Assembly (NCBI RefSeq): GCF_001422645.1
Contig: NZ_LMLR01000001.1
Location: forward strand, 853,294-917,293
DNA from: Arthrobacter sp. Leaf69
GTDB lineage: Bacteria; Actinomycetota; Actinomycetes; Actinomycetales; Micrococcaceae
Length of the DNA stretch: 64,000 nt
Direction: 5' to 3'
Below the pieces are notes generated by a model that was given only the letters and a program-made list of their open reading frames with translations, was not told where the DNA came from and did not search any database. The position numbers and the translations under genes are program-made. Shown here one piece after another: positions 26,967 to 34,515 of this stretch (position 1 is the stretch's first letter; every line of letters begins with the position of its first letter).

Positions 26967-27022
26967 TTGCACCCGGCGCGTGAGGTCGTAGAATTAGTTC
27001 TAGTCAATCTGACTATAACTAA
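26967..27022 (+). promoter_or_regulatory. Promoter and NrtR operator of the nad operon
   Basis: TTGCAC (26967-26972), a 16-bp spacer and TAGAAT (26989-26994) form a sigma-70-type promoter. Starting on its -10, TTAGTTCTAGTCA (26994-27006), a 3-bp centre ATC, and TGACTATAACTAA (27010-27022) make a 29-bp palindrome with a single mismatched pair. The TAGTCA/TGACTA core fits operators described for NrtR regulators in actinobacteria. Confidence 0.85.
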
Positions 27023-27161
27023 TCCGGCGGTCGGGCCGGAGCGTCAGGACAGTCCCCAGGGACCGGCCGGAGCCTCAGAAGGCGGGTGAATCACCGTTTA
27101 CACCACAGCAGCCAACGTCTCCGAGCGCCAGCTTGCGCCGCCGTCGCTGGCCATCTCCACG

Positions 27162-27806
27162 GTGATCTTCGCCCTCCGTCCCAGTGAGTGCTCCGGACGG
27201 CCCACCCTTTGGATCCCGCTGGTGCGCCGGATCCGCGAACCGTTCAAGGGACTGTGGGCGCTGCCCGGGGGCCCGCTGACCCACTCCGAGTCCCTGCCGG
27301 ACGCCGCCTCGCGGAACCTGCAGGAGACCACGGGCCTGGCGCCCAGCTACCTCGAACAGCTCTACGCGTTCGGTGGACTGCACCGTTCGCCCACCCAGAG
27401 GGTCGTCTCGATTGTGTACTGGGCGCTGGTGCAGCCCACCGAGGCCGCGCTCGCGGACGAATCCGAAAACGTCAAGTGGTTCCGGGCCGACCGGCTCGGC
27501 GAACTGGCCTTCGACCACAACGCGATCATCGACTACGCGCTCTGGCGGCTGCGCAACAAGATGGCCTACGGGTCCATCGCGTACCACCTACTCGGCGAGT
27601 ACTTCACCCTGGCGCAGGTTCGGGAGGTCTACGAGGCCGTCCTGGACCGCGAGCTGGACCCGGCCAACTTCCGCCGGCAGGTCAAGGCCACACCGGAGAT
27701 CGAAGAAACCGACCAGTACCTGCAGGGCGGCAAACACCGCCCGCCCCGCCTCTACCGCTTTACCGGCCGCCCAGGCCTTGACCCAGACAACAGGAGCACA
27801 CCATGA
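27162..27806 (+). CDS. nrtR: NrtR-type Nudix-related transcriptional repressor of NAD synthesis
   Basis: A Nudix domain (about residues 1-140) joined to a C-terminal winged helix (YGSIAYHLLGEYFTLAQVREVYEAV region). The Nudix box is degenerate: RNLQETTGL replaces REUxEExGU, losing two of the metal-binding Glu, as expected for an ADP-ribose-sensing repressor. It heads the nadA-nadB-nadC-nadS operon behind its own operator. GTG 27162 is the first canonical start, but coding-like residues (VSERQLAPPSLAIST) continue in frame back to a stop at 27088-27090 with no ATG, GTG or TTG. The true start is therefore uncertain. It overlaps nadA by 4 nt. Confidence 0.85.
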   Translation: MIFALRPSECSGRPTLWIPLVRRIREPFKGLWALPGGPLTHSESLPDAASRNLQETTGLAPSYLEQLYAFGGLHRSPTQRVVSIVYWALVQPTEAALADESENVKWFRADRLGELAFDHNAIIDYALWRLRNKMAYGSIAYHLLGEYFTLAQVREVYEAVLDRELDPANFRRQVKATPEIEETDQYLQGGKHRPPRLYRFTGRPGLDPDNRSTP

Positions 27807-29116
27807 GCAGCGTCAATACGGCCATCCAGCTGATCACGCGCGAACAGGCCGCCAGCAGCGCCACGGGCCTTGCGACGGGCGCCTCCACCTGCAGTCCCGC
27901 GCTGGCCCGAGGACCCTGGGACTACGATCTCGCCGAGGCCCTCGCCGGTGTGCCCGCCTACGGTCCCGGCGCCTCCGTCGCGGACGTCGCTCCCGCCTCA
28001 ACTCCCCGGCAGGGCCAGCTTCCGGAGGAGTACAAGCTGGCCAGCGACGCCGAACTCGACCTGCGGATCCGCGCCGCCAAAGCGGCACTGGGGGACCGCG
28101 CCGTCGTGCTGGGGCATTTCTACCAGCGCGACGAAGTGATCGAATACGCCGACTTCGTGGGGGATTCCTTCCAGCTGGCCAATGCCGCACTGACCCGGCC
28201 CGACGCCGAGGCCATCATCTTCTGCGGTGTGCACTTCATGGCCGAAACCGCGGACATCCTGTCCCGGCCGGACCAGGCCGTGATCCTGCCCAACCTGGCC
28301 GCGGGCTGCTCCATGGCGGACATGGCGGACATCGACTCCGTGACCGAGTGCTGGGAACAGCTGGAGGAACTGTTCGGCACCGAGCCCGACGCCGACGGCC
28401 GGGTCCCGGTCATCCCCGTCACCTACATGAACTCCTCCGCCGCCCTCAAGGGCTTCTGCGGCGAGCACGGCGGGATCGTCTGCACCTCCTCCAACGCCGC
28501 CACAGTCCTCGAATGGGCCTTCGAGCGCGGCCAGCGCGTGTTGTTCTTCCCTGACCAGCACCTGGGCCGCAACACCGCCAAGGCCATGGGCGTGCCGCTG
28601 GAGCAGATGCCCATGTGGAACCCGCGCAAGGACCTCGGCGGCAACAACGAACAGACCCTGCTCGATTCCCGCGTGATCCTCTGGCACGGCTTCTGCTCGG
28701 TCCACAAGCGTTTCAACGTGGGCCAGATCGAAAAGGCCCGCGCCGAGTTCCCGGGCGTCCAGGTGATTGTGCACCCCGAATGCCCCATGGAAGTGGTGGA
28801 CGCCGCTGATTCCGCCGGTTCCACGGACTTCATCCGAAAGGCCATCGCCGGCGCCACGGAACCCACCACCTTCGCGATTGGCACCGAAATCAACATGGTT
28901 AACCGGCTGGCCGCGGAATACCCGCAGCACACCATCTTCTGCCTGGACCCGGTGATCTGCCCCTGCTCCACGATGTACCGCATCCACCCCGGCTACCTCG
29001 CCTGGGTCCTGGAAGCGCTGGTCCGGGGTGAGGCAGTTAACCGGATCACGGTGGCGGACGACGTCGCCGCCCCGGCAAAGGTTGCCCTCGAACGGATGCT
29101 GGCGGCGCGGCCGTGA
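27803..29116 (+). CDS. nadA: Quinolinate synthase
   Basis: Condenses iminoaspartate with dihydroxyacetone phosphate to quinolinate, with a [4Fe-4S] cluster. The 437-aa protein is the long actinobacterial form. The three cluster cysteines are in AAGCSMADM, HPECPMEV and DPVICPCSTM; LGHFYQRDEVIEYADFVGDS carries substrate-binding residues. The start has AGGAG at a good distance and overlaps nrtR in ATGA. A Cys/Gly/Ala-rich leader of about 90 residues precedes the core. Confidence 0.95.
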   Translation: MSSVNTAIQLITREQAASSATGLATGASTCSPALARGPWDYDLAEALAGVPAYGPGASVADVAPASTPRQGQLPEEYKLASDAELDLRIRAAKAALGDRAVVLGHFYQRDEVIEYADFVGDSFQLANAALTRPDAEAIIFCGVHFMAETADILSRPDQAVILPNLAAGCSMADMADIDSVTECWEQLEELFGTEPDADGRVPVIPVTYMNSSAALKGFCGEHGGIVCTSSNAATVLEWAFERGQRVLFFPDQHLGRNTAKAMGVPLEQMPMWNPRKDLGGNNEQTLLDSRVILWHGFCSVHKRFNVGQIEKARAEFPGVQVIVHPECPMEVVDAADSAGSTDFIRKAIAGATEPTTFAIGTEINMVNRLAAEYPQHTIFCLDPVICPCSTMYRIHPGYLAWVLEALVRGEAVNRITVADDVAAPAKVALERMLAARP

Positions 29117-30990
29117 CCAGGCCGCCGCGGTTGGTTGTTGTCGGGAGCGGCATCGCGGGGCTGTATGCCGCGCTTCTCGCGTCCGACGCGGTCCGCGACG
29201 GCGGGCCCGCGTGCGAGGTGGTGCTCCTGAGCAAGGGAGCCCTCGAGCAGAGCAACACCTTCTACGCCCAGGGCGGTGTCTCGGCGGTGCTCGCCCCGGG
29301 GGAGGCCGCTCCCGGCGATTCCGTGGCGGCGCACATCGCCGACACCCTCGGCGCGGGCGCCGGGCTTAACGACCCCAACGCCGTGCGGGTCCTGTGCACC
29401 GAGGCCGTCCGGGACATCGCCGGCCTGCAGCGGTTCGGCGTGCAGTTCGACGCCGGACCCGGCGGAGGCCCGGCGCTCGGACTGGAGGCGGCACACTCTG
29501 CCGCCCGCATCCTGCATGCCGGCGGGGACGCGACAGGCGCCCGCATTACCAGGGCCCTGGTCGCCGCCGTCCTGGAGCGCGCCGTCCTGAACCGGGTGGG
29601 CCAGGGCGGGCTGCGGGTCGAGACCGGCGCGTTCGTCACGGACCTGCTCACCGACTCTCCCGAACCGGGCCCGACGGCGGTCCCCGCGCAGGTCACCGGC
29701 GTCGCCTACCTGTCCAAGGGGCAGCCGCGGCGGTTGCAGGCCGACGCGGTGCTCCTGGCCACCGGCGGTGCCGGACGGCTCTTCGCCCGGACCAGCAACC
29801 CCTCAGTCGCCACTGCCGACGGACTGGCCCTGGCCTGGCGGGCCGGAGCGGCAGTCCGCGACCTGGAGTTCTTCCAGTTCCACCCCACCACGCTCGCGGC
29901 AGACGAGGTGCCCGGCGGCGCGCCGGCGCTCCTCATTTCAGAGGCGGTCCGCGGGGAAGGCGCCATCCTGCTCGACGCCGCCGGCTACCGCTTTATGCCC
30001 GACTACCACCCGGACGCCGAACTGGCCCCGCGTGACGTCGTCTCCCGCAGTATTGCCCTGCACCTCGCCGCCACGGGCGCGCCGGCGGACAGCCCCGTCT
30101 TCCTGGACGCCCGGGGGATCGAGGCCGCCCGCGGGCCCGGCTTCCTCGCCCGGCGCTTTCCCAGCATCACGGCCGCCACCCGCGCCGCCGGCTACGACTG
30201 GACGGCGCAGAGGCTTCCGGTGTCCCCGGCGGCGCACTACTGGATGGGCGGCGTGTCCACCGACCTGTGGGGGCGCACCTCCGTGCCGGGGCTGTACGCG
30301 GCCGGCGAGGTCGCATGCACGGGTGCGCAGGGCGCCAACCGGCTGGCGAGCAATTCACTCCTGGAGGGGCTGGTCTTCGGCCGCCGCGCTGTGGAGGCGT
30401 TCTTGGCTGGCGAAACTGGCTGCGCGTCGGATTGGGCGTCGTCCGACGCCGTTCCTCCGCGTGCTGTCTCGGCCGCTGGCGGCCTCCCCTTGACGCACGC
30501 TTCCGGAACACCGTCGAACGACGGCGGCCAGACAGCACTGAGTGTCGGCCGGGAATATCACCCGGCCGGCTTGCCCGTTGGTGTTGTGAAGACTGAAGCT
30601 GGTGCCGGGCCATTTTCGCGCGAGGCCCTGCGGCGGTTGATGACTGCGGACGCCGGGGTCCTGCGCAGCGGGGAGCAGCTGCGGGAGGCGGAGTACGTCC
30701 TGGCTTCGTGGGCGGCCGTCGTCCGTCCCCAGAGCGTGACGGACGGAACGGACCCGCGGGAGCACGAGGACCGGAACCTGCTGCTCGCCGCGCAACTCCT
30801 TGTGGCAGCCGCCCGGCAGCGGACCGGCTCCATCGGCGCCCACTACCGGGCCGACGCGACAGCCGCCGCGCCCGCTGTGCCCGCGGCCCCCGCTCTGCTT
30901 GTAGCGCCCGCCCGCTCCACCCCGCCGGCCGGCGCGCACGGCCACCGGCCTGCCGCCGCGTCCCGTCCGAAACAAAGGATTTCCTCATGA
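29113..30990 (+). CDS. nadB: L-aspartate oxidase with unusual linker insertion
   Basis: FAD enzyme making iminoaspartate from L-aspartate for NadA. The dinucleotide motif VVVGSGIAGLYAAL opens the protein; QGGVSAVL, the substrate-capping EFFQFHPT, and YAAGEVACTGAQGANRLASNSLLEGLVFGR follow. At 625 aa it exceeds the usual 530-560 because about 66 residues (near 432-497) separate the flavin domain from the C-terminal helical domain (REALRRLM onwards). That DNA is rich in inverted repeats and has atypical codons. A Pro/Ala-rich C-terminal tail is also present. GTG 29113 overlaps nadA by 4 nt. Confidence 0.93.
   Translation: MTRPPRLVVVGSGIAGLYAALLASDAVRDGGPACEVVLLSKGALEQSNTFYAQGGVSAVLAPGEAAPGDSVAAHIADTLGAGAGLNDPNAVRVLCTEAVRDIAGLQRFGVQFDAGPGGGPALGLEAAHSAARILHAGGDATGARITRALVAAVLERAVLNRVGQGGLRVETGAFVTDLLTDSPEPGPTAVPAQVTGVAYLSKGQPRRLQADAVLLATGGAGRLFARTSNPSVATADGLALAWRAGAAVRDLEFFQFHPTTLAADEVPGGAPALLISEAVRGEGAILLDAAGYRFMPDYHPDAELAPRDVVSRSIALHLAATGAPADSPVFLDARGIEAARGPGFLARRFPSITAATRAAGYDWTAQRLPVSPAAHYWMGGVSTDLWGRTSVPGLYAAGEVACTGAQGANRLASNSLLEGLVFGRRAVEAFLAGETGCASDWASSDAVPPRAVSAAGGLPLTHASGTPSNDGGQTALSVGREYHPAGLPVGVVKTEAGAGPFSREALRRLMTADAGVLRSGEQLREAEYVLASWAAVVRPQSVTDGTDPREHEDRNLLLAAQLLVAAARQRTGSIGAHYRADATAAAPAVPAAPALLVAPARSTPPAGAHGHRPAAASRPKQRISS
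30424..30570. repeat. Palindrome-rich in-frame insertion within nadB
   Basis: Three nested or consecutive inverted repeats: GCGTCGGA/TCCGACGC (30424-30449), GTGCTGTCT/AGACAGCAC (30461-30538, with GGCCGC/GCGGCC inside), and GTCGGCCGGG/CCCGGCCGGC (30544-30570). The stretch is translated without a stop. It looks like a REP- or MITE-like sequence absorbed into the coding frame. Confidence 0.65.
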
Positions 30991-32000
30991 CAGCACCCGT
31001 TGCAGCCCCGACCACCGCTCCGACCTCCACGCTGGCCACCACCGTGGCCGCCGCGCCGTCGGTGACCGCCGCGCTCGCCGGCACTCTCCCCGCAGCTGCC
31101 GTGGACGCCGTGCTGCGGGCCGCCCTGTTGGAGGACGCACCCTACGGCGACATCACCTCGCAGACGCTCATTCCCGCGGACACTCGCGCGACGGCGGTGC
31201 TGGCCGCCCGGGTGCCCGGCGTGCTCAGCGGCGGGGAGGTGTTCGCGGCCGCGATGAAGCTCACCGACCCCGACGCCGTCGTCGAACTCCTCGTGGCCGA
31301 CGGTGCCGCCTTTGCCGCCGGAACGGCGCTCGCGAGGGTTTCCGGGAACGCCCGTGCTGTGCTGCTCGCCGAACGCGTGGCCCTGAACCTGGTCCAGCGA
31401 ATGAGCGCCATCGCCACCAAAACAGCGGAGTTCGTCGCCCTCGTGGACGGCACTCGGGCGCGCATCACCGACACGCGCAAGACGACGCCGGGGCTGCGGG
31501 TGCTCGAACGCTACGCCGTCCGCTGCGGCGGCGGAGCCAACCACCGCTTCGGACTCTCCGACGCTGTACTGGCCAAGGACAACCACCTGGCCGTCCTGAC
31601 CGGGGGAGACCCGTCGAAACTCACCGCCGTGCTGCGGGAGGCCAAAGCCCGGCTGGGGCACACCACCCACTTCGAGGTCGAAGTGGACCGCATGGACCAG
31701 ATCGGACCGGTACTGGACGCCGGGGTGGACACCATCATGCTGGACAACTTCACCCCGGCCGAGCTGGCCGCGGGGGTGGCCCTTGTCGCAGGCCGGGCGC
31801 GGGTCGAGGCCAGCGGCAACGTGAACCTGGCCACCGTCGCCGGCATTGCCGCCACCGGGGTGGACGTCATCTCGATCGGCGGACTCACACACAGCGTGGC
31901 CGCCCTGGATCTGGGACTCGACATTGAACTTGAATCCGGCAGGAACCAGCACCGCGCTGAGGAGAACACCGAACAGGCAGCAGGCCAGGCCACGCCATGA
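30987..32000 (+). CDS. nadC: Nicotinate-nucleotide pyrophosphorylase (carboxylating), QPRTase
   Basis: Converts quinolinate and PRPP to nicotinate mononucleotide. The 337-aa protein contains LLEDAPYGDITSQTL near residue 47, RITDTRKTTPGLRVLERYAV near 155 and DTIMLDNFTPAEL near 248, all hallmark QPRTase segments. An Ala/Thr-rich leader of about 30 residues precedes the fold. ATG 30987 overlaps the nadB stop in ATGA with AAAGGA upstream. It is third in the NAD operon. Confidence 0.95.
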   Translation: MTAPVAAPTTAPTSTLATTVAAAPSVTAALAGTLPAAAVDAVLRAALLEDAPYGDITSQTLIPADTRATAVLAARVPGVLSGGEVFAAAMKLTDPDAVVELLVADGAAFAAGTALARVSGNARAVLLAERVALNLVQRMSAIATKTAEFVALVDGTRARITDTRKTTPGLRVLERYAVRCGGGANHRFGLSDAVLAKDNHLAVLTGGDPSKLTAVLREAKARLGHTTHFEVEVDRMDQIGPVLDAGVDTIMLDNFTPAELAAGVALVAGRARVEASGNVNLATVAGIAATGVDVISIGGLTHSVAALDLGLDIELESGRNQHRAEENTEQAAGQATP

Positions 32001-33154
32001 TTTTCCTCGACGCCGCGGCCACCACCCCGGTCCGCCGTGAGGTGCTCGAAGCGATGTGGCCGTACCTCAGCGGGGACTTCGGCAATCCCTCGAGCCACCA
32101 TTCGCTCGGCGACGCGGCCGCCACGGCGCTCGCCGGGGCCAGGGCAGCAACGGCCAAGGCACTGGGCTGCCGCCCGGGCGAGGTGGTCTTCACCTCCGGC
32201 GGCACGGAGGCGGACAACCTCGCCGTCAAGGGCATAGCGCTGGCCCGGCGGGCCGCTGACCCGCGGCTGGACCGGGTGGTGATCAGCGCCGTCGAACATC
32301 CCGCCGTGGAGGAGTCCGCCCGCTACCTGGCGCGCGTGCACGGCTTCGCCGTCGACGTCGTGCCGGTGGACTCATACGGCCGCGTCACCGAGGCGGCGCT
32401 CGCCGCCGTGCTCCGGCCGGAAACCGCCCTGGCCAGCATCATGTACGCCAACAATGAGGTGGGCACCGTGCAGCCCGTCGCCCGCCTGGCCGCGCTGGCC
32501 CGCGCGCAGGGCATACCCTTCCACACCGACGCGGTCCAGGCCGCCGGCTGGCTGCCGCTCGACACCGCAGCACTGGGCGTGGACGCCCTGAGCATCTCTG
32601 GCCACAAACTAGGCGCCCCGAAAGGAAGCGGGGCCCTGTTCGTGCGGAGCCGCACCCGGCTGGAGCCCGTGATCCACGGCGGCGGGCAGGAACGCGGACG
32701 CCGGTCGGGGACCGAGAACGTGGCCGGGGCTGTGGCGCTTGCGACGGCGCTCACCCTCGCCCGGGGCTCGCAGGGGGACCGTGCGGCCCAGGTCGCGGCC
32801 CTGCGGGATGACTTCATCCGCTCGGTGCAGGCCGGCGTTCCGGGCGCGGTCCTCACCGGCCATCCGGTGGAGCGGCTGCCGTCCGTCGCGTCGTTCTGCT
32901 TCCCCGGGACCAGCGGCGAGTCCGTGCTGCTGGAACTCGAGCGCCAGGGGGTCATCTGCTCCAGCGGCTCGGCCTGCGCGGCTGGGTCGGACGAGCCGTC
33001 CCCGGTGCTGCGCGCCCTGGGCATCGAAACGGAAGTGGCCCAGACCGCAGTCCGCTTCAGTTTCGACACCACCATCACGGCCGCCGAGCTGCAGGAGGCG
33101 GCGGCCGCGGTCCGCACCGCCGTCGGCAGCGTCCGTGCCCTCGGCGCCCCCTGA
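31997..33154 (+). CDS. nadS: Cysteine desulfurase, NAD-operon NadS/NifS type
   Basis: A PLP enzyme that takes sulfur from cysteine, here probably to assemble the NadA [4Fe-4S] cluster. The 385-aa protein has FLDAAATTPVRREV at the N terminus, the PLP lysine in SGHKLGAPKGSG and the active-site cysteine in CSSGSACAAG. It overlaps nadC by 4 nt and is the last gene of the operon. The NadA-maturation role is inferred from location. Its stop TGA is itself the first base triplet of the adjoining REP-like palindrome core. Confidence 0.9.
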   Translation: MIFLDAAATTPVRREVLEAMWPYLSGDFGNPSSHHSLGDAAATALAGARAATAKALGCRPGEVVFTSGGTEADNLAVKGIALARRAADPRLDRVVISAVEHPAVEESARYLARVHGFAVDVVPVDSYGRVTEAALAAVLRPETALASIMYANNEVGTVQPVARLAALARAQGIPFHTDAVQAAGWLPLDTAALGVDALSISGHKLGAPKGSGALFVRSRTRLEPVIHGGGQERGRRSGTENVAGAVALATALTLARGSQGDRAAQVAALRDDFIRSVQAGVPGAVLTGHPVERLPSVASFCFPGTSGESVLLELERQGVICSSGSACAAGSDEPSPVLRALGIETEVAQTAVRFSFDTTITAAELQEAAAAVRTAVGSVRALGAP

Positions 33155-33226
33155 CCCCGCGTTGCGCTATCACTTAATGCTGTTCCGGGACCCTCAGAGG
33201 GACGTTATCTGATAGCTCAACCGGGG
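33155..33226. repeat. REP-like palindrome, variant A copy 2
   Basis: Arms CCCCGCGTTGCGCTATCACT and TTATCTGATAGCTCAACCGGG mirror each other and match the copy at 15206-15276; CCCTC/GAGGG forms an inner stem. The left arm also carries TGACCCCGCGTTG, the core of variant B. It occupies the whole gap between convergent nadS and the GtrA gene. Confidence 0.8.
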
Positions 33227-33751
33227 TTAGCGGTGCCGGGCGCGGCGGAAGATCCAGTGCCGCAGCAGGGTAAAGCGCACGGCCGTGGCCGCGAAGCCGG
33301 AAAGTGTGGTGGTCCACAGCTCGTCGGCCACGGTGGCGGCGGGATTGATCCAGTGCAGCACGCCGAGGCTGCCGCCGGTAATCAGGAGCGCCACGAGAAT
33401 CACGATCAGCCCGTTGAGATGGTCGCGCTTCATCCGGTGGCGTTCGGTGATCTTGAAGGTCAGCCGCCGGTTCAGGGCGGTGTTCATCAGCGACGTCAGG
33501 ATCAGGGCGGTCGCATTGGCCGGCTGCGAGCCAAAGTACGGCCGGAGGAACGCGTACAGCGCCAGGGACGTTGCCGTGCAGACGACGCCGACGGCGGTGA
33601 ACCTCAGCAGCTGCCGGACCAGCGGATAGCGGAGGACGCCGCGGTGCCGGCGGCGGACGGGAGCCTGGCGGGGAGGACTGACCGTGCCGACGGGGGCAGA
33701 TCCGGCGCCAGGGCCGGGGGCAGGGGTGTGCTGATCGAGCTCTGTGTCCAT
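33227..33751 (-). CDS. GtrA-like membrane protein
   Basis: A 174-aa protein with four membrane segments of the GtrA family, whose members are proposed to move polyprenyl-linked sugars across the membrane for cell-surface glycosylation. Characteristic are RFTAVGVVCTATSLALYAFL near residue 50 and LTSLMNTALNRRLTF near 87. ATG 33751 starts four bases after the preceding stop, so the gene is coupled to the DUF1684 gene. The longer open frame upstream is antiphase. No glycosyltransferase is adjacent. Confidence 0.85.
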   Translation of the reverse strand: MDTELDQHTPAPGPGAGSAPVGTVSPPRQAPVRRRHRGVLRYPLVRQLLRFTAVGVVCTATSLALYAFLRPYFGSQPANATALILTSLMNTALNRRLTFKITERHRMKRDHLNGLIVILVALLITGGSLGVLHWINPAATVADELWTTTLSGFAATAVRFTLLRHWIFRRARHR

Positions 33752-33755
33752 CCGC

Positions 33756-34430
33756 TCAGTACAGCTCGCCGACAGGGATCTCCACGGCCAGGCGGTTGGA
33801 CGGGCCGGCGAGGGGACATGCCCACGCCTCGTTGTAAGCGCAGGACGCGTTGTAGGCGAAGTTGAAGTCAACGACGAACTCGGCCTCCGGGCCGGACCCC
33901 TGCACGCCGTGGAAGGCACCCTTGATGGTGTCCAGCAGGTAGCGGCCCGCACCGTAGCTGCCGCCGGGCTGCCCGGCCGTGGCATCACGGAAGGGCACAA
34001 AGATGCCGCCGCCGTAGCCGCGGAGCTTCCACACGGCGAGCTGGCCCATTTCCGGCAGGTCGAACGTGCCCAGCCGGACAAACCGCACCAGGCCGTCGGT
34101 CCCGGTCTCAACGTTCATTTCCCGCCCGGCACCCTCGCTGGTCAGCGGGATGTGGAAGCGGTAAATCGGATCGTAGTCCGCCGTCTTCAGCCCGCCGAAG
34201 CTGGACTTGGCGGCCGCGGTGAGCGGCGACGCGGGGTGCGTGCCGAACATCCGGTCCCGCTCCTGGCGCCAGTACGAATGCGCCTCGGCCGGATCCTCGG
34301 CCGCGATTTTCCGCACGTTGGCGTAGAGCGCAAAGGTCCGGAGCCGCCAGTCCGCGATGTCGACGGCGGAGATATCCGCCACGCTGTCCTGGTCTCCGAA
34401 ATCTGTGGAGTCAAAATCCTGATCCGCCAT
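33756..34430 (-). CDS. DUF1684 domain protein
   Basis: A 224-aa cytoplasmic protein of the DUF1684 family. Recognisable blocks are WRQERDRMFGTHPASPL near residue 55, the YGGGIFVPFRDATAG strand and the C-terminal DFNFAYNASCAYNEAWACPLAG with clustered cysteines. Family function is unknown. The start ATG 34430 follows TACGCT by six bases on the minus strand, indicating a leaderless mRNA. It is cotranscribed with the GtrA gene. Confidence 0.85.
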   Translation of the reverse strand: MADQDFDSTDFGDQDSVADISAVDIADWRLRTFALYANVRKIAAEDPAEAHSYWRQERDRMFGTHPASPLTAAAKSSFGGLKTADYDPIYRFHIPLTSEGAGREMNVETGTDGLVRFVRLGTFDLPEMGQLAVWKLRGYGGGIFVPFRDATAGQPGGSYGAGRYLLDTIKGAFHGVQGSGPEAEFVVDFNFAYNASCAYNEAWACPLAGPSNRLAVEIPVGELY

Positions 34431-34515
34431 GTCCCCAGCGTATCCCGCTTTCCCGGCGGCGAATCGCGCCCCGGGCGGCACGTCCCGGCGACGGCGCGGC
34501 CGTAGACTTTCGCGC

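Noticed and set aside
30708..30986. Extension upstream of nadC
   Set aside because: Out-of-phase nadB; ATG 30987 has AAAGGA upstream and overlaps the nadB stop.
33752..34111. Extension of the GtrA protein into the DUF1684 gene
   Set aside because: Antiphase of a real gene with a stop-start gap of four bases; start at 33751 suffices.
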